Shown here: positions 1 to 6,603 of the stretch, piece after piece | How positions within the stretch are numbered: the stretch's first letter is position 1 | Layout: each line of letters begins with the position of its first letter | NCBI GenBank assembly: GCA_946478915.1 | Contig: CAMLER010000183.1 | Coordinates: forward strand, 1-8,742 | Direction of reading: 5' to 3' | DNA from: an uncultured Chryseolinea sp. | GTDB taxonomy: Bacteria > Bacteroidota > Bacteroidia > Cytophagales > Cyclobacteriaceae | DNA length: 8,742 bases | Position numbers and translations under genes: made by a program | Notes under the pieces: model-generated | Told to the model about the DNA's origin: nothing | Databases searched by the model: none | Seen by the model: the letters and a program-made list of their open reading frames with translations, nothing else

Positions 1-64
1 GTAGCCGTGCCAGACTTAGGATCTGGTGCCGAAAGGCGTGGGGGTTCGAGTCCCTCCATCCGCA
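1..64 (+). tRNA. tRNA-Leu (anticodon UAG), 5' end outside the window
   Basis: The window begins inside the D-loop/D-stem of a tRNA. The anticodon stem CCAGA/TCTGG encloses the loop CTTAGGA, giving anticodon TAG, which reads CUN leucine codons. A long variable arm (TGCC-GAAA-GGCG) marks a class II tRNA and fits leucine. The T-arm is GGGGG-TTCGAGT-CCCTC, followed by the 3' acceptor strand CATCCGC and discriminator A at 64. CCA is not encoded. The matching 5' acceptor strand (expected GCGGATG) lies left of the window, so the gene is cut by the window edge and not visibly damaged. Confidence 0.95.
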
Positions 65-69
65 CTGTC

Positions 70-116
70 GAACCCTCGATGTCCGGTCCTCCCCGGGCTT
101 TGAGGGTTCTTGGTTT
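70..116 (+). terminator. Likely terminator of the tRNA-Leu transcript
   Basis: A perfect 8-bp inverted repeat, GAACCCTC (70-77) and GAGGGTTC (102-109), starts five bases after the tRNA. A second small GC-rich pairing, CCGG (83-86) with CCGG (93-96), nests inside it. The stem is followed by a T-rich but interrupted stretch (TTGGTTTAT). The position between a tRNA and the next gene suits a terminator or processing hairpin; the broken T-tract keeps confidence moderate. Confidence 0.5.
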
Positions 117-145
117 ATCTGGAAAAAACAACAAACGTTTGAGCT

Positions 146-1492
146 TTGGAAATAACACTGAACAAGAAAAACAACACTGAGGGTTTAATTAAAATTAGAT
201 TAACCGAAGGTGATTATCAACCCCACGTCGAAGAAAAAGTGAAAGATTATGCCCGCAAGGCAAACATCAAAGGCTTTCGTCAGGGGAAAGTTCCAACCGG
301 TGTAATCAAGAAGATGTTTGGCAAATCAATATTGGTGGAGGAAATCAATCATCTGCTTACTCATAAGCTGACGGATTATATCAAGGAGAACAATCTCAAA
401 ATATTGGGCGAACCTATCCCTGATCAGGAAAAGGCGCTTACGATCGACTGGGATACTCAAAAAAGTTTCGAATTCGATTATGAGATCGGAATGGTGGACG
501 ATTTCAGTTATGAGTTATCACCGAAAGTCAAGGTAACCTCGTATCCAATTGAAGTGGATACCAAGACGATTGAGGAGACGGTCGATGATCTTAAGAAGAG
601 ATTTGGAAAAGTTTCTTATCCCGAAATTAGCGAGGCATCAGATAATTTGTTTGGTGAATTGCGTTCAGCAGATCCGGATTTCAAGCGCGAGAACGCATTT
701 ATAGCGATTGAAAAAGTGGCCAAGAAAGAGCAACAGAAATTTATCGGACTCAAAAAGGACGACGGTGTGGAGTTTGAGGTTAGCAAACTCTTCAGCGACG
801 CCGAACTTACGGGACAGCTTTTAGGACAATCTCCTGATGAAGCGAAAAATGCAAAAGGCCGGTATATCTTTAAAGTGAACACGATAAGCCGGACAGAACC
901 CGCGGAATTGAATCAGGAATTATTTGATCGCGTGTTTGGAAAGGATTCAGTTAAAACCGAAGAAGAGTTTACCACGAAAATTAAAGAAACAATTTCTGAG
1001 AACTATAAGCGTGAGTCGGACCATTTTTTCGAACACCATATTGAAGATTACTATGTAGCAAATACCGATATTAATCTACCTGACAATTTTCTGAAGGCGT
1101 GGCTAAAAACATCCAGCAGAGGAGAAGTTACGGACGATGTATTGGAAAAGGAGTTTGATCACTATAAGCGGGGACTCAAATGGGATTTGGTAAAAAACCG
1201 GATTGCAGAAGACAACAACATTTCGGTCGACGCAAATGAAGTCAGAGCAAAGGCTAAGGATCTTATCATTGCGCAGTTCGGTGGACAGGCTTTCGCTGAA
1301 CAGATCAGCGATAAACTTGATGGCATTGCAGACAATTACCTACAGAATGAAAATGGTCAGAATTTCATGAAGCTTTATAATCAACTGCGCGCTGAAAAAA
1401 TTATGAAACTGATTCGCGAAAAAATAACGGTTGAAGAGAAAAAGGTAAGCGTGGATGAGTTCAAGAAAATAGTTGAAGAGCACCGGCATTAA
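146..1492 (+). CDS. tig: Trigger factor, ribosome-associated chaperone
   Basis: The 448-residue product matches trigger factor in length (usually 430-450). This chaperone docks at the ribosomal exit tunnel through protein L23 and shields nascent chains. The N-terminal ribosome-binding domain (about 1-145) carries the signature GFRQGKVP at residues 43-50. The middle section (about 155-250) sits where the FKBP-like prolyl isomerase domain belongs but is poorly recognisable, so isomerase activity is doubtful; this divergence is, as I recall, common in Bacteroidota. The rest forms the helical substrate-binding domain, ending in a Lys/Glu-rich tail. The start is TTG: an in-frame TGA at 140-142 excludes any earlier start, and the first residues (MEITLNKK) match the family N-terminus. 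No Shine-Dalgarno sequence is visible. clpP and clpX follow on the same strand, the classic tig-clpP-clpX order. Confidence 0.95.
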   Translation: MEITLNKKNNTEGLIKIRLTEGDYQPHVEEKVKDYARKANIKGFRQGKVPTGVIKKMFGKSILVEEINHLLTHKLTDYIKENNLKILGEPIPDQEKALTIDWDTQKSFEFDYEIGMVDDFSYELSPKVKVTSYPIEVDTKTIEETVDDLKKRFGKVSYPEISEASDNLFGELRSADPDFKRENAFIAIEKVAKKEQQKFIGLKKDDGVEFEVSKLFSDAELTGQLLGQSPDEAKNAKGRYIFKVNTISRTEPAELNQELFDRVFGKDSVKTEEEFTTKIKETISENYKRESDHFFEHHIEDYYVANTDINLPDNFLKAWLKTSSRGEVTDDVLEKEFDHYKRGLKWDLVKNRIAEDNNISVDANEVRAKAKDLIIAQFGGQAFAEQISDKLDGIADNYLQNENGQNFMKLYNQLRAEKIMKLIREKITVEEKKVSVDEFKKIVEEHRH

Positions 1493-1703
1493 TAAATTGC
1501 TTGCGGCAAGCTTAATAAATGTAGAGGCTCGCCGTAATGGGATGGTGTACAATAAAATCTGGACCGTTCCGACTGAGAAGTGAGGAAGAAAACCATTTTT
1601 AGTCAATACCGGTTGTTAGATTGTGATTTCAAGCGAAGATGGCTTGATTGTGCGGTAAAACTGACCCCCTTCAAAAAAGACCTTTAATGCAAATAATTAA
1701 AAT

Positions 1704-2399
1704 ATGGATCAAAATAACGAATTCAGAAAGTATGTAGTACACCACCTGGGAATGAGTGGCAACACCGTCGATAGCTATGCAGGCAAAATCGATGGCTATG
1801 CCAACCAGATTCACAACATGACACAGTACGTCATCGAGGAACGGCCTGGTAATTTTCGGGCTATTGATGTATTTACCCGGCTTATTTCTGACCGGATTAT
1901 CTTTTTGGGAATGGGCATCGATGATCAGATTGCAAACCTCATTACTGCTCAACTACTGTTTTTGGAGTCATCAGATCCGCGCAGAGATATAATTATGTAT
2001 ATAAACAGCCCGGGAGGTTCCGTTTATGCCGGTCTGGGTATCTATGATACAATGCAGTATGTTAACCCTGACGTTGCTACTATTTGCACGGGTTTGGCCG
2101 CGTCTATGGGTGCTGTTCTGTTGACTGCAGGTGCGGCAAAGAAGAGATCAGGACTTCCACACGCCCGGATAATGATACATCAACCGATGAGCGGCATGCA
2201 GGGACAGGCATCCGATATGGAAATTTCTCTGAAACAGACCCTGGAAGTCAAGAAAGATCTATATAACATATTATCAAAACACAGCGGCACAGAATACGCC
2301 AAAATCGAGAAAGACTCAGATCGGGACTACTGGATGAGAGCTTCGGAAGCGAAAGCGTACGGACTGATTGATGAAGTTCTGGAACGCAAGAAAAACTAA
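1704..2399 (+). CDS. clpP: ATP-dependent Clp protease proteolytic subunit ClpP
   Basis: This is the serine protease (family S14) that forms the double-heptameric chamber fed by ClpX. The catalytic triad is complete: Ser134 in GLAASMGA, His159 in IMIHQP, and Asp208 in DSDRDYW, 49 residues after the His as in Bacillus subtilis ClpP. INSPGGS (100-106) supplies the oxyanion and substrate-binding strand. At 231 residues it is about 36 longer at the N-terminus than the Bacillus enzyme; the extension (MDQNNEFRKY onward) resembles other Bacteroidota ClpPs and may be trimmed on maturation, which is inference. Start is ATG after an A/T-rich leader without a Shine-Dalgarno. The 211-bp gap after tig holds a short palindrome (GCTTG-CGG-CAAGC, 1499-1511) but no T-tract and no clear promoter. 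clpX follows 79 bp downstream. Confidence 0.97.
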   Translation: MDQNNEFRKYVVHHLGMSGNTVDSYAGKIDGYANQIHNMTQYVIEERPGNFRAIDVFTRLISDRIIFLGMGIDDQIANLITAQLLFLESSDPRRDIIMYINSPGGSVYAGLGIYDTMQYVNPDVATICTGLAASMGAVLLTAGAAKKRSGLPHARIMIHQPMSGMQGQASDMEISLKQTLEVKKDLYNILSKHSGTEYAKIEKDSDRDYWMRASEAKAYGLIDEVLERKKN

Positions 2400-2406
2400 T
2401 GGACGA

Positions 2407-2440
2407 TTTAATCGTTAGGAGTCTAAATTTCCTATCTTTA
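2407..2440 (+). promoter_or_regulatory. Possible Bacteroidota-type promoter for clpX
   Basis: TATCTTTA at 2433-2440 matches seven of eight positions of the Bacteroidota -7 element TAnnTTTG. A TTTA at 2407-2410 could serve as the -33 element, but the 22-base spacer is longer than the usual 19-21. Transcription would begin near 2445, giving clpX a leader of about 35 bases. If real, clpX can be expressed independently of clpP; readthrough from clpP remains possible. Confidence 0.3.
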
Positions 2441-2478
2441 GAAGGTCTATAGTGTGATCTTTAATTAATTAACTATTT

Positions 2479-3714
2479 ATGGCTGAAGTAACTTGTTCAT
2501 TTTGCGGGCGGAGTAAAAAGGATGTGGATTTGATGATATCGGGTATCCATGCCCACATTTGCGACAAATGTGTTACACAGGCCAATCAGATTTTGGGTGA
2601 AGAAAAGAAGAGCAAGAACGAGGCTGGCTTTTCACCCAATTTCAAATTGATTAAACCGCAGGAGATTAAAAAGTTTCTTGACGAATATGTCATTGGACAG
2701 GACGAGGCCAAGAAGATCATGGCTGTCGCTGTCTACAATCACTTTAAACGTTTGATGCAACGAAAGCTCGATAGTGAAGTTCTCATCGAGAAGTCAAACA
2801 TCATAATGGCTGGCGAGACTGGAACCGGTAAAACTTACCTGGCCCGCACACTTGCCAAGCTTTTACAAGTTCCATTTTGTATCGCTGATGCTACGGTTCT
2901 GACCGAAGCGGGATATGTTGGAGAAGACGTCGAAAGTATATTGACTCGCCTGCTACAGGCGGCCGACTACAACGTAGAGGCTGCTGAACGGGGTATCGTA
3001 TACATTGATGAGATCGACAAGATCGCCCGGAAATCGGACAACCCTTCCATTACACGCGATGTTAGCGGCGAGGGTGTTCAACAGGCACTTTTGAAATTGC
3101 TTGAAGGTACTGCAGTGAATGTTCCACCTCAGGGTGGCAGGAAGCATCCTGATCAGAAAATGATCACGGTAAATACCGAAAATATTCTTTTTATCTGCGG
3201 TGGCGCATTTGAAGGAATCTCCCGTTTTATCGCCAACCGTCTGAATACACGTCCCCTGGGATTTGTTGCTGGTCACGATGGTCCTCATCCTGCCAATATG
3301 GACAAGGATAATCTCCTTCAGTTTATAACAGCTCAAGATTTAAAGAGCTTTGGACTTATTCCCGAGCTTATTGGTCGCCTTCCTGTAGTATCCTATTTAA
3401 ATCCGTTAGATAGAAACGCTCTTCGCAAGATTTTGACAGAGCCTAAGAATGCCCTTCTGAAACAATACAGAAAATTGTTTGAGATGGAAGGAATCGAACT
3501 CGAATTCAAGGATGGTGCCATCGACTTCATTGTAGAAAAAGCCATGGAGTTTAAGTTGGGTGCCCGCGGTCTTAGAAGCATTTGTGAGGCCGTTGTAAAT
3601 GATGCTATGTTTGAGCTTCCCTCCGAGAAAAATGCCGACCGTTTGGTTATCAATCGTGCTTACGCCGAGGAGAAATTTAATAAGTCGCAGTATAGTAAGC
3701 TTAAAGTTGCTTAG
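2479..3714 (+). CDS. clpX: ATP-dependent Clp protease ATP-binding subunit ClpX
   Basis: This is the hexameric AAA+ unfoldase that recognises tagged substrates and threads them into ClpP; 411 residues is normal. The N-terminal zinc domain has Cys6, Cys9, Cys28 and Cys31. Walker A is GETGTGKT (112-119), with Glu where proteobacterial ClpX has Pro; I believe this is usual in Bacteroidota. Pore loop GYVG is at 145-148, Walker B VYIDEID at 174-180 (catalytic Glu178), the RKH pore loop at 221-223, the arginine finger in GRLPV (299-303), and sensor 2 in GARGLRS (361-367). The ClpP-docking tripeptide, IGF in Escherichia coli, is LGF here (260-262). All catalytic elements are intact, so the gene should be functional. 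ATG start with an A/T-rich leader; co-location with clpP fits their physical partnership. Confidence 0.97.
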   Translation: MAEVTCSFCGRSKKDVDLMISGIHAHICDKCVTQANQILGEEKKSKNEAGFSPNFKLIKPQEIKKFLDEYVIGQDEAKKIMAVAVYNHFKRLMQRKLDSEVLIEKSNIIMAGETGTGKTYLARTLAKLLQVPFCIADATVLTEAGYVGEDVESILTRLLQAADYNVEAAERGIVYIDEIDKIARKSDNPSITRDVSGEGVQQALLKLLEGTAVNVPPQGGRKHPDQKMITVNTENILFICGGAFEGISRFIANRLNTRPLGFVAGHDGPHPANMDKDNLLQFITAQDLKSFGLIPELIGRLPVVSYLNPLDRNALRKILTEPKNALLKQYRKLFEMEGIELEFKDGAIDFIVEKAMEFKLGARGLRSICEAVVNDAMFELPSEKNADRLVINRAYAEEKFNKSQYSKLKVA

Positions 3715-3719
3715 GCTTT

Positions 3720-3782
3720 ATCGAGTCGGTAATCAAGTGACCGGTACCCGATAACTATTAGGTTAGGTCAGGTCGGCTCGAT
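3720..3782. repeat. Nested inverted repeat downstream of clpX
   Basis: ATCGAGTCGG (3720-3729) pairs with TCGGCTCGAT (3773-3782) over ten positions, two of them G-T wobbles. Inside lie TGACC/GGTCA (3738-3742 with 3766-3770) and TAAC/GTTA (3752-3755 with 3762-3765). The three stems are properly nested, so a single RNA fold is possible. It starts five bases after the clpX stop, suggesting a 3' end structure or terminator, but no T-tract follows. Confidence 0.4.
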
Positions 3783-3787
3783 TGCAT

Positions 3788-4051
3788 TTATTGGGACTTT
3801 GCCTTACCTTCATGTTTTTCGGTGATGAGATAATCGCGCCCGCCTTCAACATTAATTTGCTTCTCACCTTCTCTTTTAGCCTGCAAAATTATCGTGAACG
3901 CGACCAATGGTTTTATCCCTGGATTATTTTCATAATGCTGCAGGCTAGCCCATAGCGCTTCCTTTCAATTCTTTTAAATTTTCGCAAGCCATTTTTCGAT
4001 TAGGCGGAGTATTAGTTCCTCGATTCGCCCTCTTAGGATTTTCTTTACCAT
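3788..4051 (-). pseudogene. Possible remnant of a small gene, broken by two in-frame stops
   Basis: On the minus strand an ATG at 4051-4049 opens a frame of 88 codons ending in TAA at 3790-3788. It reads protein-like (MVKKILRGRIEEL onward) but is interrupted by TAA at codon 26 (3976-3974) and TGA at codon 29 (3967-3965). The last 58 sense codons are uninterrupted and Lys/Glu/Gly-rich, for example EGEKQINVEGGRDYLITEKH near the C-terminus. Possible explanations are a decayed gene, two separate short peptides, a sequencing error, or chance. The opposite strand is also partly open (from TTG 3782 to about 3952), but its Phe/Leu-rich translation looks like the mirror of a charged coding strand. I do not recognise the family. 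Confidence 0.3.
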
Positions 4052-4143
4052 TTTCCCTGTTGCTTTATCTGCATTTTACATCGGCCTTTTTCCGAATTAA
4101 TGAGTGACCGTTATAATATTTAGCGATAGTAATGAAGAGAATT

Positions 4144-4212
4144 AGAATCAATTCTTTAGTGAGGTACTATTGAGAGTAGTCGAGGAGTACTCTTTTTTCC
4201 TGAATTGATTTT
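4144..4212 (+). terminator. Hairpin plus T-tract inside a larger inverted repeat
   Basis: GAGGTACT (4161-4168) pairs with AGTACTC (4186-4192) through seven base pairs with one bulged G, followed directly by six Ts (4193-4198), the layout of an intrinsic terminator on the plus strand. The unit lies inside a perfect 9-bp inverted repeat, AATCAATTC (4146-4154) and GAATTGATT (4202-4210). It is about 450 bp after clpX and 100 bp before the next start codon, so it could end an unseen short transcript, act as a leader attenuator for the surface-protein gene, or be a late clpX terminator. Confidence 0.4.
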
Positions 4213-4312
4213 TATCAGTCAACAGCTTGTGTATTCGTCATTGCATTTCTGTATCAGGAATCCGTGTTTCGAAGTACTTTAACTCTTGTTGATTACCCTA
4301 ACAAAATTGTGT

Positions 4313-6412
4313 ATGAAAAGAAAAGCACTACTCTCTTTCCTGTTTGCCATTTTGTTTTCATCCCTGGCATTTGGTAAACCGTTGGACGACGTGTGCCAGG
4401 GAGATTTTAATCTCACTTCGCAAGCTGAGGTTGACGGTTTTAACTGTACTGAGGTTCGCGGAAACCTCACTATTTCCGGCGGCGACATTTCTGATCTTAG
4501 TAGTTTGTCCTCCCTAACAAAAGTCAGTGGTAAACTCACGATCGAAAACAATCCCCATTTGCAGACAGCGGACGGCCTTGATGCCTGTACAGGAATGTTC
4601 GTGCTTTCATCTCAAGCCGAAGTTGATGCATTTTTATGCGGAGAACTGGATGGAAGCCTTACAATATCAGGGCCCGATATTACAAATCTTAAGTCTCTTG
4701 CCCTCTTGAAAAAGATCAGCGGCAGTTTGCTTATTAGAAACAACCCTGTTCTGGAAACATTAGACGACATTTCAAGGGTAGAAACCTCCGGCGCATTATT
4801 GATCACAGGTAATGCCAAGTTAATTAGCATAAGTGGATTCGACAACGTTGTCAGCGCGACTGGAATTTACATTCAGGATAACCCGAAGCTTGCCAGTATT
4901 TCAGGTTTTGGTTCGTTGAAAAAGGTGGCTAGTCATTACGCGGATGGCACATTTGTAATTGGACAAAATAATAGCCTTACTAATGTCACCGCATTTGGAG
5001 CCCTTGAAACGACTGAAAATTTTCGTATTGATAACAACGCACAGCTTTTAGCGCTGGATGGATTTCCATCCCTAACCCTTGTATTCGGCAAGTTTCAGAT
5101 AAGCAATAACGAATCTCTAAAAACAATTAATGGTTTTAATGAATTGAGGAGTATTTCAGGTGTTCCAAAACTCGTTTTCGATGCTGAGTTGTTTATAGAA
5201 AATAATCCCTCACTCGAGACCTTAGGGGGATTGTCTTCGCTAAGGTCAATGTCCGCGCCACTCTATGAGTATACTACTCCTCCTGTCGAGGGTAGAGTTA
5301 CCATTAATGTGACTGGAAACTCAAAATTGGCCGAGTGTTGTGTACTGCAACCGTTGTTGGATGCATTGCATACTGGCGGAAAATTACCGCCCCACTTCTC
5401 TGTAAATATTTCAAAAAATGGTAGCACCTGTAACTTCATCGATATTTTAGAATGTGGTCAGCAGAGAATAGTAAACTTCACCTTGCTCAACCATCAGACG
5501 AAAGAAGTAATCGCGAACTTTCAGGATAAAATCACAATTGATATCGCCGATCCCAGGTTTTCCCACCTACTGTTGCAAGCCAACACCGGTCCTGAATATG
5601 TCGGAAGCGTTGAGTTTGTTTTTGACGGGCGAATCAAACGTACTGAAAATGGTTTTCCATATCAATTCCTTTTGCCCCAACTTACACTGGGTACCCATAC
5701 AGCAGCTGCCGACGTTTATTCGCAACATCAACTAAAGGGTGAAAAAGGAAATGGAAAAGTAGCAACTTTCACGGTTATAAATTCGGTCCGCATCTTCAAC
5801 TTTACTGTTGTGGATCAGTCGGGTCAAATTTTGATGGGTTTAACCGATGGTGACAAGATTAACATTAAGGATCCCGCTTTCAGAACTTTTCTATTCAGGG
5901 CAAATACAGTGTTAAATAGAATAGACAAAATGGAGTTCTATTTAAACAATAGACTCGTAGCAACGGAATACGGATTTCCTTTTGAAGTTTATGGCAAGCG
6001 TACCCCTGGTGACTACACCTTGGAGGCTATCCCGTACGTAAAAACAGGCGCAAACCAGTATGTGCCTGGCACGTCGTTGAAGGTACAATTTAAGGTAGTA
6101 TCAGAAGATCCTGGTTCAACCAATCTGGTAATGAATCAACCGAATGACGAAAGCCTGTTGAAAGAAAGCGAAGAAGAAGGAGTAACAATATTCCCAGTTC
6201 CAGTAGACAATGAGTTGTTTTTAGAAATCGGAGACGAGGCAGGTGACGACCCGCTGATTACGATCCGAAGTATACATGGACTGACTGTTTATCAAAACCC
6301 ATATTCGAAGTCCAGAAGCATCAATACGCTCCTTTTTCCGGCAGGAGTATACTATCTGCGAGTTGCAGGCCATGGTGGATTTCAGAAGATTGTTAGATTT
6401 ATCAAAATGTAG
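4313..6412 (+). CDS. Secreted receptor-L/LRR-like repeat protein with a T9SS sorting domain
   Basis: The 699-residue product is predicted to be exported and released or anchored at the cell surface by the type IX system. A signal peptide (1-21: KRK, a hydrophobic core, then LAFG before KPLDD) supports the ATG at 4313; an in-frame TTG at 4286 would add nine residues in front of it. Residues 28-335 hold about nine turns of a receptor-L-like leucine-rich pattern (GxLxIxxNxxL), beginning with a 64-residue tandem duplication. A cysteine cap follows (Cys342, Cys343, Cys373, Cys381). Two related modules of about 108 residues (386-493, 494-601) come next, then an acidic linker and the sorting domain (624-699), with FPVPVDNELFL, a PAGVYYLRV strand and a basic end (KIVRFIKM). 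Such proteins are usually adhesins or glycan-related surface proteins; the ligand is unknown. It stands alone, convergent with lpxB. Confidence 0.85.
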   Translation: MKRKALLSFLFAILFSSLAFGKPLDDVCQGDFNLTSQAEVDGFNCTEVRGNLTISGGDISDLSSLSSLTKVSGKLTIENNPHLQTADGLDACTGMFVLSSQAEVDAFLCGELDGSLTISGPDITNLKSLALLKKISGSLLIRNNPVLETLDDISRVETSGALLITGNAKLISISGFDNVVSATGIYIQDNPKLASISGFGSLKKVASHYADGTFVIGQNNSLTNVTAFGALETTENFRIDNNAQLLALDGFPSLTLVFGKFQISNNESLKTINGFNELRSISGVPKLVFDAELFIENNPSLETLGGLSSLRSMSAPLYEYTTPPVEGRVTINVTGNSKLAECCVLQPLLDALHTGGKLPPHFSVNISKNGSTCNFIDILECGQQRIVNFTLLNHQTKEVIANFQDKITIDIADPRFSHLLLQANTGPEYVGSVEFVFDGRIKRTENGFPYQFLLPQLTLGTHTAAADVYSQHQLKGEKGNGKVATFTVINSVRIFNFTVVDQSGQILMGLTDGDKINIKDPAFRTFLFRANTVLNRIDKMEFYLNNRLVATEYGFPFEVYGKRTPGDYTLEAIPYVKTGANQYVPGTSLKVQFKVVSEDPGSTNLVMNQPNDESLLKESEEEGVTIFPVPVDNELFLEIGDEAGDDPLITIRSIHGLTVYQNPYSKSRSINTLLFPAGVYYLRVAGHGGFQKIVRFIKM
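4394..4777 (+). repeat. Tandem duplication of a 64-codon unit in the surface protein
   Basis: Residues 28-91 and 92-155 align without gaps at a period of exactly 64 codons (192 bp). Shared positions include the cysteines (28/92 and 45/109), SQAEVD (36-41 and 100-105), LTISG (52-56 and 116-120) and NNP (79-81 and 143-145). The DNA has drifted more than the protein. The paired cysteines suggest one disulfide per unit, which suits an extracellular protein. Confidence 0.8.
5468..6115 (+). repeat. Two tandem 108-residue modules in the surface protein
   Basis: Residues 386-493 and 494-601 share a plan: a V/F-NFT-V/L start (NFT at 388 and 496), a D-K-I-x-I-x-DP-x-F segment, L-x-x-ANT, a V/M-EF-x-x-x-x-R strand, E-x-GFP-F/Y, and a G-x-(H/Y)T closing strand. 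They look like beta-sandwich domains of the sort repeated before T9SS tails in Cytophagales surface proteins. The divergence between copies indicates an old duplication. Confidence 0.7.
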
Positions 6413-6603
6413 AAATTATCTTAACACGACCTTCATTTACAAAGTCCATTTTAAATCGCCGTTAGAAAGGCTGTGAGTTTAAAATCACGTTAATGGATTA
6501 AATGATGTGAAAGGCTTTCGCACTTTTAATAGCTTATTTACATATAAAGCTATCATTGTTGCTTATAATATTAAGGTGACTATTCACGATGAAGCGTTTG
6601 TTC
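6413..6603. terminator. Convergent intergenic region with weak hairpins
   Basis: This 191-bp gap separates the stops of the surface-protein gene and lpxB, so terminators for both strands are expected. GTGAAAG (6507-6513) pairs with CTTTC-G-CAC (6515-6523) and is followed by TTTT (6524-6527), a weak plus-strand terminator with an awkward loop and bulge. Another perfect 7-bp inverted repeat, ATAGCTT/AAGCTAT (6529-6535 with 6547-6553), could work from either side but lacks a T-tract. Nothing else is evident. Confidence 0.35.

Larger units (their letters stand above)
3715..4312. other. 598-bp intergenic region between clpX and the surface-protein gene
   Basis: No intact gene is evident here. From left to right it holds a nested inverted repeat (3720-3782), a minus-strand frame broken by two stops (3788-4051), an A/T-rich stretch with a TATAAT hexamer at 4112-4117 that is not flanked by a convincing -35/-33 element, a hairpin followed by T6 (4161-4198), and about 115 bp of leader before the ATG at 4313. 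No tRNA, insertion sequence or CRISPR-like repeat was found. A promoter for the 4313 gene is expected in the last 110 bp, but I see no clear TAnnTTTG match. Confidence 0.6.

Noticed and set aside
1..140. tRNA-Leu 3' end as an integration (att) site
   Set aside because: Core genes (tig-clpP-clpX) follow directly, with no integrase and no repeat of the tRNA end elsewhere in the window.
1537..1602. Short ORF of 21 codons (MGWCTIKSG onward) in the gap between tig and clpP
   Set aside because: Too short, without ribosome-binding signal or recognisable leader-peptide features; expected by chance.
1340..1606. 88-codon minus-strand open frame across the end of tig
   Set aside because: Mostly antisense to the trigger factor C-terminus; the part beyond tig is short and has no recognisable protein features.
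2953..3336. 127-codon minus-strand open frame inside clpX
   Set aside because: It lies wholly antisense to conserved ClpX motifs (Walker B to past the RKH loop) and its translation resembles no protein; it is a shadow of the coding strand.
3782..3952. Plus-strand frame of about 56 codons from a TTG, Phe/Leu-rich
   Set aside because: Mirror of the minus-strand frame at 3788-4051, which has the more natural charged composition; no start context. It could still be real if the minus-strand reading is wrong.
4112..4117. TATAAT hexamer as a classical promoter
   Set aside because: No TTGACA-like element at the right distance, and Bacteroidota use a different -7/-33 consensus; A/T-rich context makes the hexamer likely by chance.
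4286..4312. Earlier TTG start for the surface protein
   Set aside because: The ATG at 4313 gives a standard signal peptide beginning MKRK; the nine extra residues would precede the basic n-region without purpose.
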